This document shows, one piece after another, positions 43,160 through 55,000 of a stretch of DNA of 64,000 nt. A program made the position numbers and the translations under genes. Source of the stretch: Tieghemiomyces parasiticus (lineage: Eukaryota > Kickxellomycota > Dimargaritomycetes > Dimargaritales > Dimargaritaceae); assembly GCA_027575765.1 (NCBI GenBank), contig JANBPT010000014.1:1-64000 (forward strand). The letters run 5' to 3'. The number at the start of each line of letters is the position of its first letter. Position 1 is the first letter of the stretch. The notes beneath the pieces were generated by a model that was given only the letters and a program-made list of their open reading frames with translations, was not told the origin of the DNA and searched no databases.

Positions 43160-44410
43160 TCAATGCGCCGCAGCACCCCGCGCGTGGAAGTGCACGTCGG
43201 CCTGGTTGTCGGCTAGGAACCCGGTGGCTAATTTGGCCCGATGGAGGCGGAGATCCTGGCCCAGCACCGTGACCCGCACAAGGGTATTGGCGTGGCGTTC
43301 GGCAGACGTAGCCTGTGTTAACGGAGTGAGCGTGTACCGCCCGAAGGCATAGTTGAGGATGGCCAACCCGGCCGCAGGGTCGGCCCCAGAGGCTTGATCT
43401 GCGGGCTTCGCTAAACGTACAATCCCTTTGACGCGGTAAATGTCGTCGCATGGCAAACTCTTCAGAAGCACGTCAAGGTGCGCCGGGTCGTAGCCGGTAA
43501 GTTCCGCACCGACGTTCTTGGTAATCTCAAGGCGGTCCACCTCGTCGCGGTGGTGGTGGCCGGCAGCGTCATCGGACCCCGTGAGGGCTGACCCGGCAGC
43601 CTTAGCCTCTAGGGCGAACAGCGGGGTATCAATGCCAAAGACGAGGTCCGCCGAGATGGGCACGTCTCCGGGGGCGCCGCATTTAACCCGCGGTGTGTCG
43701 GTGTTTAGGTCGTTGACGCGGTCGATCACAGTATCCAGATCGCGTTCGGAGACCTAGGGGGCCCGACGGGCCATAAAGGGCAAGGTTTTTAGGGGCCCCC
43801 AGTGCGAGGCAATACAGGGTTAGCTTGGGGCTACGGGACGGGGTTCCACCGGCAAGTAGGTTGTTGCTGGCGCGCGGCAGGGCCCACGCCAGTCACTTAC
43901 CAAGTGGTGCTTGTTGAGCAGGATCAGGTCGGTGTACTGGGCCTGCATCTTGGCGGTGTAGCTCGTATCCTCGTATCCAGTGAAGTTGGCGCAGTCAATG
44001 ACGGTCACAACCGAGTCGAGCGCAAAGCCCTCGTCGGCCAGTTCCCGGACCTGCCAGGCGATTGGTGCTGGGAAGGCTGAGCCGCTGGTCTCGATCAGGA
44101 TGCGGTGCGGCCGGTATTTGGCCTTGAGCTCCAATAGCCCGGTTTTCATCTGGCCCACCAGAACGCAGCACAGACAGCCGTTGACCATCTCCTGGACGGC
44201 GATATTGCTCTCGCGGACGAGGGCGCTGTCGGTTTCGGCGTCACCAAACTCGTTCTTTAGCACCACCACACGGTAGTCAGCCGGGAGCTGTTTGAGAAGG
44301 GCCAGAATCAGCGAGGTCTTACCGGCACCGAGGAACCCGGTGAAGACGGTCACTTGGCTCACATCCGTGGCTGATGCGGACAACGTTGGCGGTGGTACGG
44401 GTGAGGCCAT
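43160..44410 (-). CDS. CobW/COG0523 family metal-chaperone GTPase
   Basis: Two exons, 44410-43901 and 43753-43160, give 367 aa; the 147-nt intron (GTAAGT donor) follows LLNKHHL and resumes with VSERDLDTVIDRVN. The G3E GTPase domain shows P-loop GFLGAGKT (25-32), the metal-binding CxCC motif GCLCC (78-82), ETSGSAFPAPIAWQ and the guanine-specificity motif NKHH (in place of NKxD). The C-terminal CobW_C domain is present (KSLPCDDIYRVKGIVRL), as is a His-rich loop GHHHRDEVD before it, a common feature that binds zinc or cobalt. Family members deliver zinc or other metals to target enzymes. The short N-terminus lacks the CPxLVP motif by which ZNG1 docks on methionine aminopeptidase, so this is probably a different fungal COG0523 subgroup. 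Confidence 0.88.
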
Positions 44411-45519
44411 GGTGATAGGGCACGGCCGCGGAATGTGCGGAGGAGGTTAGAAAGAGGGGAATCGGGGAATGGGGAGGGGCAATCCCTAAGGGTCTGCGCG
44501 GGGACAGGTGCAGGGTCGAAGCAGCCGGGGATAAAGGGAAGGTAGGTTGTAAAAGGAGTGACCGAATGGAGCCACACGAACGAGTATGAAGGGAGACCGG
44601 CGGGAGCGAGGAAGCCTCGATCGGAGTTCTAGACGTTGTTCGCTGGGGCGGGGGGGGGCAGATGCCACAGACCCGCTCGATGCTTTAAAGGCGCCAGGCG
44701 AGGTGCAGCACTCCGGCCAGACCAAGGCCCTCCCCATTTGCACTACCTTGCACGTCAGTCGGTTGCTCTGGGGTGTACACGTTGGCTCCCGAGCCGTCCC
44801 CGTTCCACGCCAGCCGCCCAGGCGGACACTGCAGGCCATGACCCACCGCCCCTAGGCCGCGGGACGGCTCCGTCCTGACATGCTGAGCCTGTGACGGTAT
44901 CCCAGCCTGGCCTTCTCCCCTAATGCTCTGAGGAGCCCCTACGCTGCCCATCCTCAGGTTATAGCTCGCCCTGCTGTGCTCACGCCCCATATGTTCCCCT
45001 GCACCAATCCCTCCTAGTGGCCAGGCCCACAGTTTATTCCTCCTTTGCCTGGCACTCACTCTACATCCTGACTCCCCTCACTCCCCCCAATTGGGTCTAC
45101 CTCGTCACTTATAGGGTTTCCTCCTTTTGGCATTTCTCCCAACATCCAGCTCGTATCAGTGCGCATCTACTCCTCTTTGGGTACCCTCCTCGCAATTCGT
45201 CTACTCGTCAGGATCGCCTGCCTCTATAGGTTCATCGCGGCCACTGACTTTCCTTGCCCCGCTCCGCGATCGGCACCGCGCCCACCCCCCTTCCTGGTGC
45301 GCCGGCCAATCCAGCCCCACGGCGGTCGTTAGGAGGAAGGACTAAGCCAATAGCGAGCCTCCGCATTCCCCGTGGAACTCCACACCTTGCATTCCTGTAG
45401 CTTACAATTCGCCCCTTCTTCGCTTCACTAGGGATCGCTCGCCTCACCAACCGGCGACTTTAGCCACCATTCATACTCTTCAACCGCCGCCCCCGCCGCG
45501 CCCCCATGGTCCATCCGCC
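44411..45519. promoter_or_regulatory. Divergent promoter region between the CobW GTPase and NST1
   Basis: 1.1 kb without a supported gene. The last 150 bp before NST1 are C-rich leader with an upstream ATG at 45506 in a different frame, giving a short upstream open frame that overlaps the NST1 start. No TATA box was found. Confidence 0.4.
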
Positions 45520-48500
45520 ATGGTTGACCGACAACAATTTACCAAGGCACTCATGGAGGCCGACGCCCGGCTCTTTTGGTCATATGGCCTAGCCGACGAG
45601 GTGCACTTCAATGCCTCGCCCTCCCAGGGATCCCCGCCAGAGGCCCCCCGGTCGCCGCATACCTCCGACGGAGAATGTGTCGACCCTCACCACCACCACC
45701 AGCGCCCCTCGCGGTACCCGTCGCGCCTACCCCGTCCAACCGCGAGTCGAGCCGCGGTGGCTCGCGCCCGCGACTCTGCCCAAGGCCGTCCCACCCACCC
45801 GTCCACTAGGCCAGCCCCGGAGCACTATGCAACACCCGCCTATCCCCCCGCTGGTACGGGCCACCGACCGCCGCACTACACCTACCCGGCTGGCGGTCGG
45901 TCTGGCCATCTGGAATCCCCCGACCCGTCTAATAGTTACCCGCCCCCTCCGCTCAGCGGCCACGGCGGTGGGTCATCCGGGTCCACGACGACCTACCCCT
46001 CACCACATGTCCACCCAGCTTACCCGTCCGCCTACCGCGCAGCGACCCATCCGTACGCGCACCCGCCACCCCCGCCGCCGCACCATAGTCAGCCTGCCTA
46101 CCATCACCACCCGGACCCCGCAGGGAACCGTTACGCACACCCTGCCCCGCCACCCGCCGCAGGGGGGACCGGCGTCCCAGCCGCCTACCCTTCTCGGCCC
46201 AAGCCGTCCTACCACTATGACCGGTTTCTCACTGTGCCCCCACCCATGACCGTCACCCCGGAGGAGCGCGGTCGGGTCCGCTCCTTCTGGACTCAATTGC
46301 CCCCGGCCGAGCAACAGCGCCTGGTGCGGGTGGGCCGCCAGGCCGTAAGTGATGCGGTTAAGAAACAGAAACGGGCCAGCTGCTCGTGTAGCCTGTGCAC
46401 CCGCCGCCAGGCTGAGATTGAGGACGAACTCCCGGTTCTGTACGAGGCTTATGAGGCCCACATGGAGATGCTGATTACCGCGGCTAGCAACAAGTACCAC
46501 TCACCCCGCTCCCACGTCATGGCTCCCGCGGTCCACAGGAACCACCATAGCCCTGCGGGGGACGTCCACGGTCCCTACGATGATCACGCGCCCTGCGCCA
46601 GCTGCGCCCGGGCCGAACGGAGTTTCTACTACGGACTCCACGCCCGGCCCTTCTACTGCTACAACAGCGAGGACGAAAAGGACCCCGATGACGATGATGA
46701 TGACGACCTGGACCACCCCTACGAGCACGACGAGGCGGCCTGTCCGTACTACCCCCCTGCCCCGGGGGCTTTTGAGTACGATGACGACCCCATCGAGACG
46801 GTTGATGCGGCAGGTCTTCTCCGGTTCTTTGAGGACGACGACAATCCCCCACCGCACCCCGGGTGGACCCCATCAACTCAGGACGACGCCCATTCCGAAA
46901 TCGACCCCCCAGCCCTGAAGGACGTTCAGGCGGCTTATCCGGCAAGCGACAGCGAGGCTCGGCTGGGGCGCGTCGACCTGCCCGCATCCAGCATTTCACA
47001 GGGCGCCGCCCCCATGGCCAACTCCGAGGAGGCACGAAATCTAACTTACCTGGGCCCACCCCGCCCAGAATCGGGCCTGGCCGCTACACCTCCGGAGGAC
47101 GGTGGATCCCTTCGCCGCTTCCTCTTCAATGCGTCCTACGTGGGGCGGTCCAACGCACAGTCCCTGTACCAGTCGCGGCCCTACGAGGCGGCACCCCAAC
47201 CGTCTGCGCCAGTCCCTGCCACGCCCCCCGCCGACCCGCCCATCTCGGAAGCTGAACGCCAAGAGATTTTGCACGTAGCCGAGGACCTTTTGCAGAACAA
47301 CGGCGAAAAGTTTCTGGCCATGATGGAGCAGTTTGCGGAACATAAATTGCACCGCGCGGCCGCGGCCCGCCGCCAGCGCGAGACCAGCGAAGAGCCCACT
47401 ACGGAGGAGGAGCCCGGGGAAGGCACGGCGTCCCCGCCCTTACTCGACTTCAGCCTACTGCGCATGGACGGGGAGGACGGGCCGGATAGTGCGCGGTCCA
47501 GCGCCTACGCTGCCACCCAGACCATGTTCCAGTCGCTCAGCGCTGAAAAGAAGCGTCACATCAGCCAGGTCATGACTGAACTCGTGGGCTCCTACCTCGA
47601 AGACGACCCTGAGCGTAATCTTGCCGCTACCACGGCTGACGATCCCTCGCCGTCTCTTCCACCGCCGGAATCGGGGGTGACTGGGGCCGATCCCACGGCC
47701 GACCCCATGTCCTACGCCGATAACTTGCCGGAGGGATACGCCCCCCTCTGGCACGACGCGTACGGGCCCGATGCGCACGCCGCCTCCCTGGCCGCCCAGT
47801 ACGCTCCTCTACCCCGTGACTACGGACGTAACGGCGACGTGGTTCTGGAGGCCGACCTGGGATACGGGCCTGGGTACCCAGACGATCCTCCCTACGACGA
47901 TGATCCGGATGACGATGACGACGACGACGACGAGGGCGAACTGGACGAAGAGGACCATGGTGACGATCCGGATGAGTGTGACGTGCTGGCCAGCCGGGAA
48001 CAGCGCGCGGAGGAGGCCCGCCAGTGCGTTGAGCTGCTCATCACCCGTCTCCTGGAACAACGCGTGATTCTGGCCTACCGTGAGCAGGTGGCCGAGGCTA
48101 AGGCGGCTGAATTACTGCGCGAGCTGGGCCACGAAGAGAAGAAGAACCACAGTCGCAGTCAGGGCGGATCTGGGGCCAACGTGCCCTCCTCACACACCAC
48201 TGATCGCGCCAAGGACAACAGGAAGGGCGGTAAGGGCAAAGGCAAAGCTAAGGGTAAGAGTCAGCGCGAGCTGCAGTTGGAGAAGGAACAGCGGGCCAAG
48301 GAAGCCAAGCGCGAGGCCCTGGAAGCTCGTCTAGCCAAGGATGCAGCCCTAGAACGCCAGCGTGCCAATGAACGCAAGGAGCGCGAGGCTGCGGTCCGGC
48401 GGGTGCAGGAGGAACAGGCCCTCCAGCGCCTACAAAAGCTGCGCGACCAGAACCCAGAGCTGCGCCTCAAGAAGGAGGCGGCAGCCCAGGGGCATCGCCG

Positions 48501-50718
48501 TGACACGGACAAGTCAACCAAGGCTAATACCGAGACCACGGCGGCAGACGCTCTCCCGACGGAGAAGTCCCGGACAGCCAAGGCGATCAACGCATCCAAA
48601 GCTGGCCGCAGCGTGGCCACTAGGAAACCCACTGACGAGGCTAAACCGGCGCCCACCAAACCAGCCACTGATCCCCGCTCGCCAGCAGGTAGGAAGGGCC
48701 GGGATGTGACTTTGGCGAGCACCTCCAGACCCACCGCCATGTCCGTTTCACAGGTGGTGGCCGCACCCGCTGGCCGCAAACCCAGCCCGAACGCCAGCCC
48801 TGCCGTCGCTAAACCCATCCGATCCGCGGAGAAGGCCCCTGTATATTCCAAGCAGGACCCGGCCGCCAATCCCACCATCGAGAAACCTGAACGCACCACG
48901 GAGAAGGCCTCAGCTGTCACCTCCCCGGCCAGTGGTGCTGCCCGGACGACTAAGGCTGGCGTGGCCCATCCCGTGGTGATCAAGACCCCGCCCCATCCTA
49001 AACTGGCGCAGGCCTCCGTGCCGGAGCCGATTACGGTCTCTGCGGCCCCCACCAAGACGGCCTCACCATCTCAGACCGCACCGTCTTCCGTCGCTGCTCC
49101 TTCGCGACCCTCGGCCACTCCCGGCGAGGGTACTATGCCTACGCCTGCCCTACCCTTAACCAGCGAAACTCCGGCCGCCTACACAAACGTGCAGGCCCAT
49201 ACTGGCATATCGGTACCGACCACCCCTTTCCACGATCTTTTCCCGACCCCAGGGATTCCCATTGGCCCCCGGCGTACCATCGGGCCGTCCGGGTTGTATT
49301 CGATGTCCAACGATGGTGGCCTGATGCTGGGCATGTCAGCCCCAGCCCAGCCTGTCCCGACCATCCATCCCGGTCTGTTCACCAGTGGCGTCGGTGGCGG
49401 GGGTGCTTGGGGTGGAATCGGCCGTGGCGCCCCCGTCCCGCCGTCCCCGTTGGCCCACGCTGACGGCTTCCAACTTGTAGGACACCGTTCGACCTCTCAC
49501 CCGTCCGACCTTCCCTCACGCCTTGTCGAAGATTTACTTGATGACGATGGGGCTGACCTCCTGGGCCCGCCTTCGGCCCTAGAGGCCAACATCACCGCTC
49601 GACCCCCGGCCCTTCTCGGGCGGCCACCGCGCGGAGGGCGGTCAGGCTCGATGACCACCCTCTCGCCGCTCAAGACCTTCGACTACACTTCCTCGTCGAT
49701 TTGGTCACCCTCAGCGCCCGTCACTCCAGCTAGCGCCACAGGATTCAGCTACGGTGCCATGGCGTCCCCACGTGGCGGCGAGACCATGGCATACCGCTCT
49801 ACCTCCAATGGCGGACCATACCGTTCTACGGACTTTTCCACGCGACCCAGCCCGCTCGAGACGCCTACCGCTACTGCATTCCATTTCGGCGCCGCCGGCC
49901 GTGCCACCTCGCGTACGCCCTCTCTCCCTGCCGACGTACTGGCCCAGTTAGGGCTATCGGAGGAATCTAGTGGGCCACGACCGTCGCCCCTGACCGTCGC
50001 CACGACTGCGGCTGCTACCGCTACTCCTGCCCGGACTTTTACCGAAGCCTCCCCGCCGGCATTGGCCCCTCAGCCCGCCATGGCAGCTTCAGCAGCAGAG
50101 GATTTGGGACCGATCCGCCGGCCCCCACCAGCGGGCACCCCACCCTCCCCGCCCCGCTACAACCCGGATGCCCGCCTCGAGTCGCTGCGACTGGTTTACG
50201 TCCAACTGGAGATCCACCGCTGTGGCAATAACACAGGCGCGGTCGCCAAGGTCATTGATCGGTTCAAAGGTGCTAGCAACGGCACCACCGCGGCTCAGCG
50301 ATCACAACCGGCGTCGCCGCCTTCACCCACCGAGTCCGGTCGCCGGGCCGCTACGGTACTGGATAGCCTGGCCAACCTCGACCCGCAGTTCTACGTCCTC
50401 CCGCACCTTTACCGCGCCTACCAGGCCGTAACACGCGACACCACAACTCCCCTCGCCGAGCTGGCTACTTTGATGTGCGGGACTGACGTGACTGCCCCGG
50501 ATTTCCCCCTTTCAGCCGCACCGCCCCACGTTCTCGGCCGCGATATGTTCGTGCGCCTCGGACAGCCGCTGCACTCGGGTCAGTTTGTGTATCGCCTCAA
50601 GGATGAAAAACCCTTCACATCGGCCTCAGGTGGTGGTGGTAACGGTAACCAGAAATCTGCCGCGCTGGCGGCCGTCGACTGGGAACAGGCTCTGACTGTC
50701 TGTTTCATTCCGTTGTAG
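45520..50718 (+). CDS. NST1: Nst1-like stress-response protein
   Basis: A single-exon 1732-aa, largely disordered protein. The N-terminal ~230 residues are rich in Pro, His and Tyr. Residues ~240-330 hold the conserved Nst1 region, including SCSCSLCTRRQAEIEDELPV and LYEAYEAHMEMLI. Acidic runs of aspartate occur near residues 390 and 805. A highly charged helical segment at about 910-990 (QRELQLEKEQRAKEAKREAL and following) is the long coiled coil typical of the family; the rest is Ser/Thr/Pro-rich with a final ordered segment (DARLESLRLVYVQLEIHRCG). Nst1 in budding yeast is linked to salt tolerance and RNA granules; the molecular activity is not defined. The start is the ATG at 45520. Confidence 0.85.
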   Translation: MVDRQQFTKALMEADARLFWSYGLADEVHFNASPSQGSPPEAPRSPHTSDGECVDPHHHHQRPSRYPSRLPRPTASRAAVARARDSAQGRPTHPSTRPAPEHYATPAYPPAGTGHRPPHYTYPAGGRSGHLESPDPSNSYPPPPLSGHGGGSSGSTTTYPSPHVHPAYPSAYRAATHPYAHPPPPPPHHSQPAYHHHPDPAGNRYAHPAPPPAAGGTGVPAAYPSRPKPSYHYDRFLTVPPPMTVTPEERGRVRSFWTQLPPAEQQRLVRVGRQAVSDAVKKQKRASCSCSLCTRRQAEIEDELPVLYEAYEAHMEMLITAASNKYHSPRSHVMAPAVHRNHHSPAGDVHGPYDDHAPCASCARAERSFYYGLHARPFYCYNSEDEKDPDDDDDDDLDHPYEHDEAACPYYPPAPGAFEYDDDPIETVDAAGLLRFFEDDDNPPPHPGWTPSTQDDAHSEIDPPALKDVQAAYPASDSEARLGRVDLPASSISQGAAPMANSEEARNLTYLGPPRPESGLAATPPEDGGSLRRFLFNASYVGRSNAQSLYQSRPYEAAPQPSAPVPATPPADPPISEAERQEILHVAEDLLQNNGEKFLAMMEQFAEHKLHRAAAARRQRETSEEPTTEEEPGEGTASPPLLDFSLLRMDGEDGPDSARSSAYAATQTMFQSLSAEKKRHISQVMTELVGSYLEDDPERNLAATTADDPSPSLPPPESGVTGADPTADPMSYADNLPEGYAPLWHDAYGPDAHAASLAAQYAPLPRDYGRNGDVVLEADLGYGPGYPDDPPYDDDPDDDDDDDDEGELDEEDHGDDPDECDVLASREQRAEEARQCVELLITRLLEQRVILAYREQVAEAKAAELLRELGHEEKKNHSRSQGGSGANVPSSHTTDRAKDNRKGGKGKGKAKGKSQRELQLEKEQRAKEAKREALEARLAKDAALERQRANERKEREAAVRRVQEEQALQRLQKLRDQNPELRLKKEAAAQGHRRDTDKSTKANTETTAADALPTEKSRTAKAINASKAGRSVATRKPTDEAKPAPTKPATDPRSPAGRKGRDVTLASTSRPTAMSVSQVVAAPAGRKPSPNASPAVAKPIRSAEKAPVYSKQDPAANPTIEKPERTTEKASAVTSPASGAARTTKAGVAHPVVIKTPPHPKLAQASVPEPITVSAAPTKTASPSQTAPSSVAAPSRPSATPGEGTMPTPALPLTSETPAAYTNVQAHTGISVPTTPFHDLFPTPGIPIGPRRTIGPSGLYSMSNDGGLMLGMSAPAQPVPTIHPGLFTSGVGGGGAWGGIGRGAPVPPSPLAHADGFQLVGHRSTSHPSDLPSRLVEDLLDDDGADLLGPPSALEANITARPPALLGRPPRGGRSGSMTTLSPLKTFDYTSSSIWSPSAPVTPASATGFSYGAMASPRGGETMAYRSTSNGGPYRSTDFSTRPSPLETPTATAFHFGAAGRATSRTPSLPADVLAQLGLSEESSGPRPSPLTVATTAAATATPARTFTEASPPALAPQPAMAASAAEDLGPIRRPPPAGTPPSPPRYNPDARLESLRLVYVQLEIHRCGNNTGAVAKVIDRFKGASNGTTAAQRSQPASPPSPTESGRRAATVLDSLANLDPQFYVLPHLYRAYQAVTRDTTTPLAELATLMCGTDVTAPDFPLSAAPPHVLGRDMFVRLGQPLHSGQFVYRLKDEKPFTSASGGGGNGNQKSAALAAVDWEQALTVCFIPL

Positions 50719-52060
50719 GCGCTCAAGCCGTCCCGTTGTCGACGCCTTCTTCTCCCTGTGCCCTCCTTTTGTTTCCATTTCACGTTCTCTCTGTCACGGA
50801 CGCTCGGCTAACCGCCATGCCGAGATCATGCCTGCTTTTCATCCTATCCGGTCAAGCGCTTCTATAAATCTACGTCTTGGTCCTAACGAACTGCCTGGGT
50901 GACTTGTTTATCAGCTGATGTGAGGTGTAGGCAGTGGGGATGGATCCCTAAATTCGAAAGCGAACGGGCTCATCCAAATAGAACCCCGTGAGCGCGGCTT
51001 TCGTTAAGCGAACTGCATGTAACTGTCGAATTCAGATAATGGCTAAATGGCAGACTCATCCGCCGACCTGGCCACTGGGGCGTTTGAGAAGACTTTTCCC
51101 ACGAATGGGGCCAATTAGTTCATACGGTGGGAAATATGCCTCCCACCTCTCCTTTCCCTAGTGGCGTGCGGGCTGTTATTGTTTACCTTTTAGACCCCCG
51201 CCGTTATTCTGCCCACCCCCGCCTGCTAACGTTGCCTGCGTTGAGCCTGCTGCCTGGTAGAGCACGAAGGCCCGTGACGACCGAAGGGGTTATTTTTAGC
51301 CCCGGTGATCGAAACCTTCTTTTGGCGGCGGAATGGGCCAAAATGAAGTAGGAGGGAAACGCGTCCGGAAGACCTCTTTGCGATGGACGGTGGAAACTAC
51401 TTACAACACCCCGCTGTCCACTTCGCGACGCCCGGTCCTTATCACTGCAAAAGTATACCAAGCGCTGCAGTTGTTCATTATTCAGCCGCTTCGACCGCCT
51501 GCAAGCCGTTGTATCTTTTTGACCCACCTACCCTCCTGGTTCCTACCTTCCTAGTCGGCAAGATATGAACGCGACACTCGCCATTAGTACTAGCAACTCC
51601 TCTATTCACTTTCACCCTTCTCACTCTTCCTAGCTGCTTTGCTTGCGAGCGCTAAGTGTTTTTTCCCTGACTTAGTTTATGTACCCACCCCTGGACCTAC
51701 TCGTCAGCCCTCTGTCCACCTGAGCGATCACTCAGCCCTGTGAATGCCGACTGCCCTTACTGAAACACACCGCCACACCAATCAAGTCCCGCCACTTCCT
51801 ACCCCGCCATCCGAATCCCTTATTCAATCTCCCCCCCCCGCCAGGGTCATACTCCAGTTCCTGAGTTGTCGCCCCCCCCCCAACCTTTGGAATCCCACGC
51901 GGCCCACGCCACTTTTCACATAACCTGTCGAACGAAGCGATCCCACTCGTGCGTTCCACTCCGCACCAAGTCCAAACGCCAAACCACTCGTCCGCGCCGT
52001 TGCCTTACCGGAGGGCGCGGGATCCTACTCCATCTGGCCTCGCCCATTCATTTATAGACC
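50719..52060. other. Intergenic region between NST1 and kinesin-5
   Basis: No gene supported. Contains C-runs at about 51831-51840 and 51873-51881 close to the kinesin start; the preceding 300 bp are pyrimidine-rich, as in other leaders of this window. Confidence 0.45.
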
Positions 52061-55000
52061 ATGGAGAAGGGCACTAACATACAGGTCATCGTGCGTTGCC
52101 GGTAAGTTGTCTCTCGGGCGTGGCGAATAATGGAGAACAGCAGCTGCAGAAGTCTACGCAAGTTAAATACCCCGCTAGACCTGACTATTCTAATTTGTCA
52201 GTAACCGTCTGGCGTATCCGGTACCTTGGCAGCTGTATAGCGCTCGAAAGTCTGCCATAGGCCCACATCCTTAACCTCCCCCGCCCAGAGTTTAAGTTTG
52301 GCCATTCCCTCACCCAAAGTTGACTTAATGTATCCTTCTCTTCACCACCACTTCCCCCGCAGTGGCCGCAATGAACGCGAGCAACGTGAGGCATTACCCA
52401 CGGTGGTTAGCGTCCCACCCATTAGCGGCCGGCAGGTCAGCGTGAAGACGTCGGCCGCCGACGTGACTCAGCGCCGGACGTACATGTTTGACCGCGTGTT
52501 CGGTCCCGATGCAACCCAGGAGAATCTGTTCCAAGAAGTGGCCATGCCCCTGATTGAGGAGGTCACCAAAGGTTACAATTGCACCCTTTTCGCATACGGC
52601 CAAACAGGTACAGGGAAGACGTACACCATGGAGGGTGACCTTGAAGGTACCCAAGGCCAGCTCTGTGACCAGTCCGGCATCATCCCTCGCACCCTGTACC
52701 ATCTCTTTGAACATTTGGGCCGTCGCAAATCGGATTTCACAGTGATGGTGTCCTATATAGAACTGTACAACGAAGAACTTCGCGACCTGCTCCCACTCGA
52801 TGAGGACGAGACCCCGCAACGACTACGCATCTACGACGATACTTCAAAGGATGCTGCCAAGCGATCCATACTAATCCAAGGTCTGCAAGAATTACCCGTA
52901 GAGAACGCCCGCGATGCTCTGGCCCTGCTCCAGAAGGGTTCGCACCGGCGCTGCGTGGCGGCCACCTTGTGTAACGAAAAATCGAGCCGGTCGCACGCCA
53001 TCTTCTCCATCACAGTCCACATTACCGAGTCCAGTCCCGAGAGTCAGGGTCTAGTCAAGATCGGCAAGCTCAACCTGGTGGACCTGGCCGGGTCAGAGAA
53101 TATTGGTCGGTCAGGCGCCGAGAACAAGCGCGTCCGCGAGGCCGGAAAAATCAACCAGAGTCTACTAACCCTGGGCCGGGTCATCAACGAGCTGGTCAAA
53201 CATGCCTCCTACATCCCGTATCGCGACAGTAACCTCACTCGCCTTCTGCAGGACTCGTTGGGCGGGCACACCAAGACCAGCATCATCGCCACCGTCGCCC
53301 CGACCCGGGCCGACCTGGAGGAGACGCTCAGCACCCTTGAGTACGCCAACCGCGCCAAGAATATCAAGAATAAGCCCGAGGTCAACCAGCGTGTCACTCA
53401 GAACACTCTCGTCAAAGAATTTGAGCGCGAGTCCGGCCGGCTCAAGAACGAGATTGTGCGCCTGCGGGCGGACCTACTGGTAAGTATAAAGAGCGCGAGG
53501 ACCTTTCTGCCCGCGTCTTTGCCGTGGCAGCGTGCCTGAGCTGGCCCTGGTTTCTCACTTGGGAGGCATACTAACCGTACCAGCGTCTGCCCTTACTTTA
53601 AACCCGCACGAAAACATGCTATCCAGGCCTCCCGGGAGAAGAACGGTATTCATCTCACTAAAAATAGCTACGATGAGCTCCTGGAGGAGAACCAAACCTG
53701 TAAGGACGCCGTGGTGGAATATAAGTTGCGCATGGAGGAGATGGAAGGGTCGGTCCAGGCGGCCAACGAGCGTACACAAGATATAATGGCCCAGCTACGA
53801 CGAACCACCGATGATTTGGAGGCCGTCAAGGCGCGTCTACGCCAAGCCGACGACCGGCTGGCCACTGCTGCCATTAACTTGGAGCGGGCGCGCGTCACAA
53901 TTACCGAGCAGCTCACCGTGGTGGCCGCACACAGCCGCACTGAGATGCAGTTGGATGACGTGGCCGGTGACCTGCTCGCATGCGTCCAGGACGCTGTCGA
54001 CGACCTCACTCGCCTCCACAACGTGGCCGACGACCACCACGCCACGGACACCGCTAATCGGACCCACCTAACCGCCTTCGAGGCCGACCTCCGCGAGCGA
54101 ACAGACGCCATGGTGCAGGAGGTCAAAGATTATCAGCAGGTACAGACCGAATTCCTCGGCAGTTTCGCTGCCGGCTTGGAGACGACCTACCAGACCGAGC
54201 AGGCACGCCTGCGTGACCACTTGGCCACCCTCCGGACGCAGTGCGAGGATGTCCTGGTTGGGCAGGCGGACTGGGCCGCCAGCTACGACCACCACGTGGA
54301 TATCGCCCAGACCGAGCGGAAACGGACGGCCCGTACGCTCATTGAGGTAGAACGAGCCCTGACCGAGACCGACACCTCCCTCCGCTCGGGTCTCGAGGCC
54401 GCCCTGAGGACGCTCAATGAGCAACTCACGGTCCAGCGTACCGAATTCGGCGACCGACTGACGGGCCTCGCCGACGCAGTCGGTACATCCCTGGACCAGA
54501 TTCGGCACCTGGTGACTGACCAAGGGAAGAAGGCCGACCGGCTCGACATCGACACCGAGACTGCCCTAACAGCTTCCCTGACAGGCGGGGAACAGCTGAC
54601 GGCGGACCTCACCTCGGTTCTCGAAGAACACGGCGCCGAGTGTGAACGTCGGAAGGAGGCCCTACTTAACGAGGTCAGTGGTCTCCTGGCCGCCTCCTTT
54701 GCTGGCCAGCGCGAGACCCTGGTCCGCCGGCTCAGCCAGGTTCAGTCCATGGAGCAGACCCAACGCGCCCAACTAGCGACCTTCCGGACCGATCATCGAA
54801 CGGCTGTGGCCGAACTACGCACCATCAGTGGGGCCATCGATGACCGGGCCACCGCGGCGCAGAGCCGGTTAGCAGCGGATGCGACGGCCATCCGGACGCA
54901 GTTGGCCGACGGCACCACTGCAGTACTCGATGCTCACCAGGCGTTGCTCACTGCCCGGGTGGCTACCAGCTGGGACCGTCATGCCCAGAGCCTCCCGACC

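Noticed and set aside
52394..54126. Minus-strand open frames opposite kinesin-5
   Set aside because: Shadow frames of the GC-rich kinesin coding sequence with no motifs.
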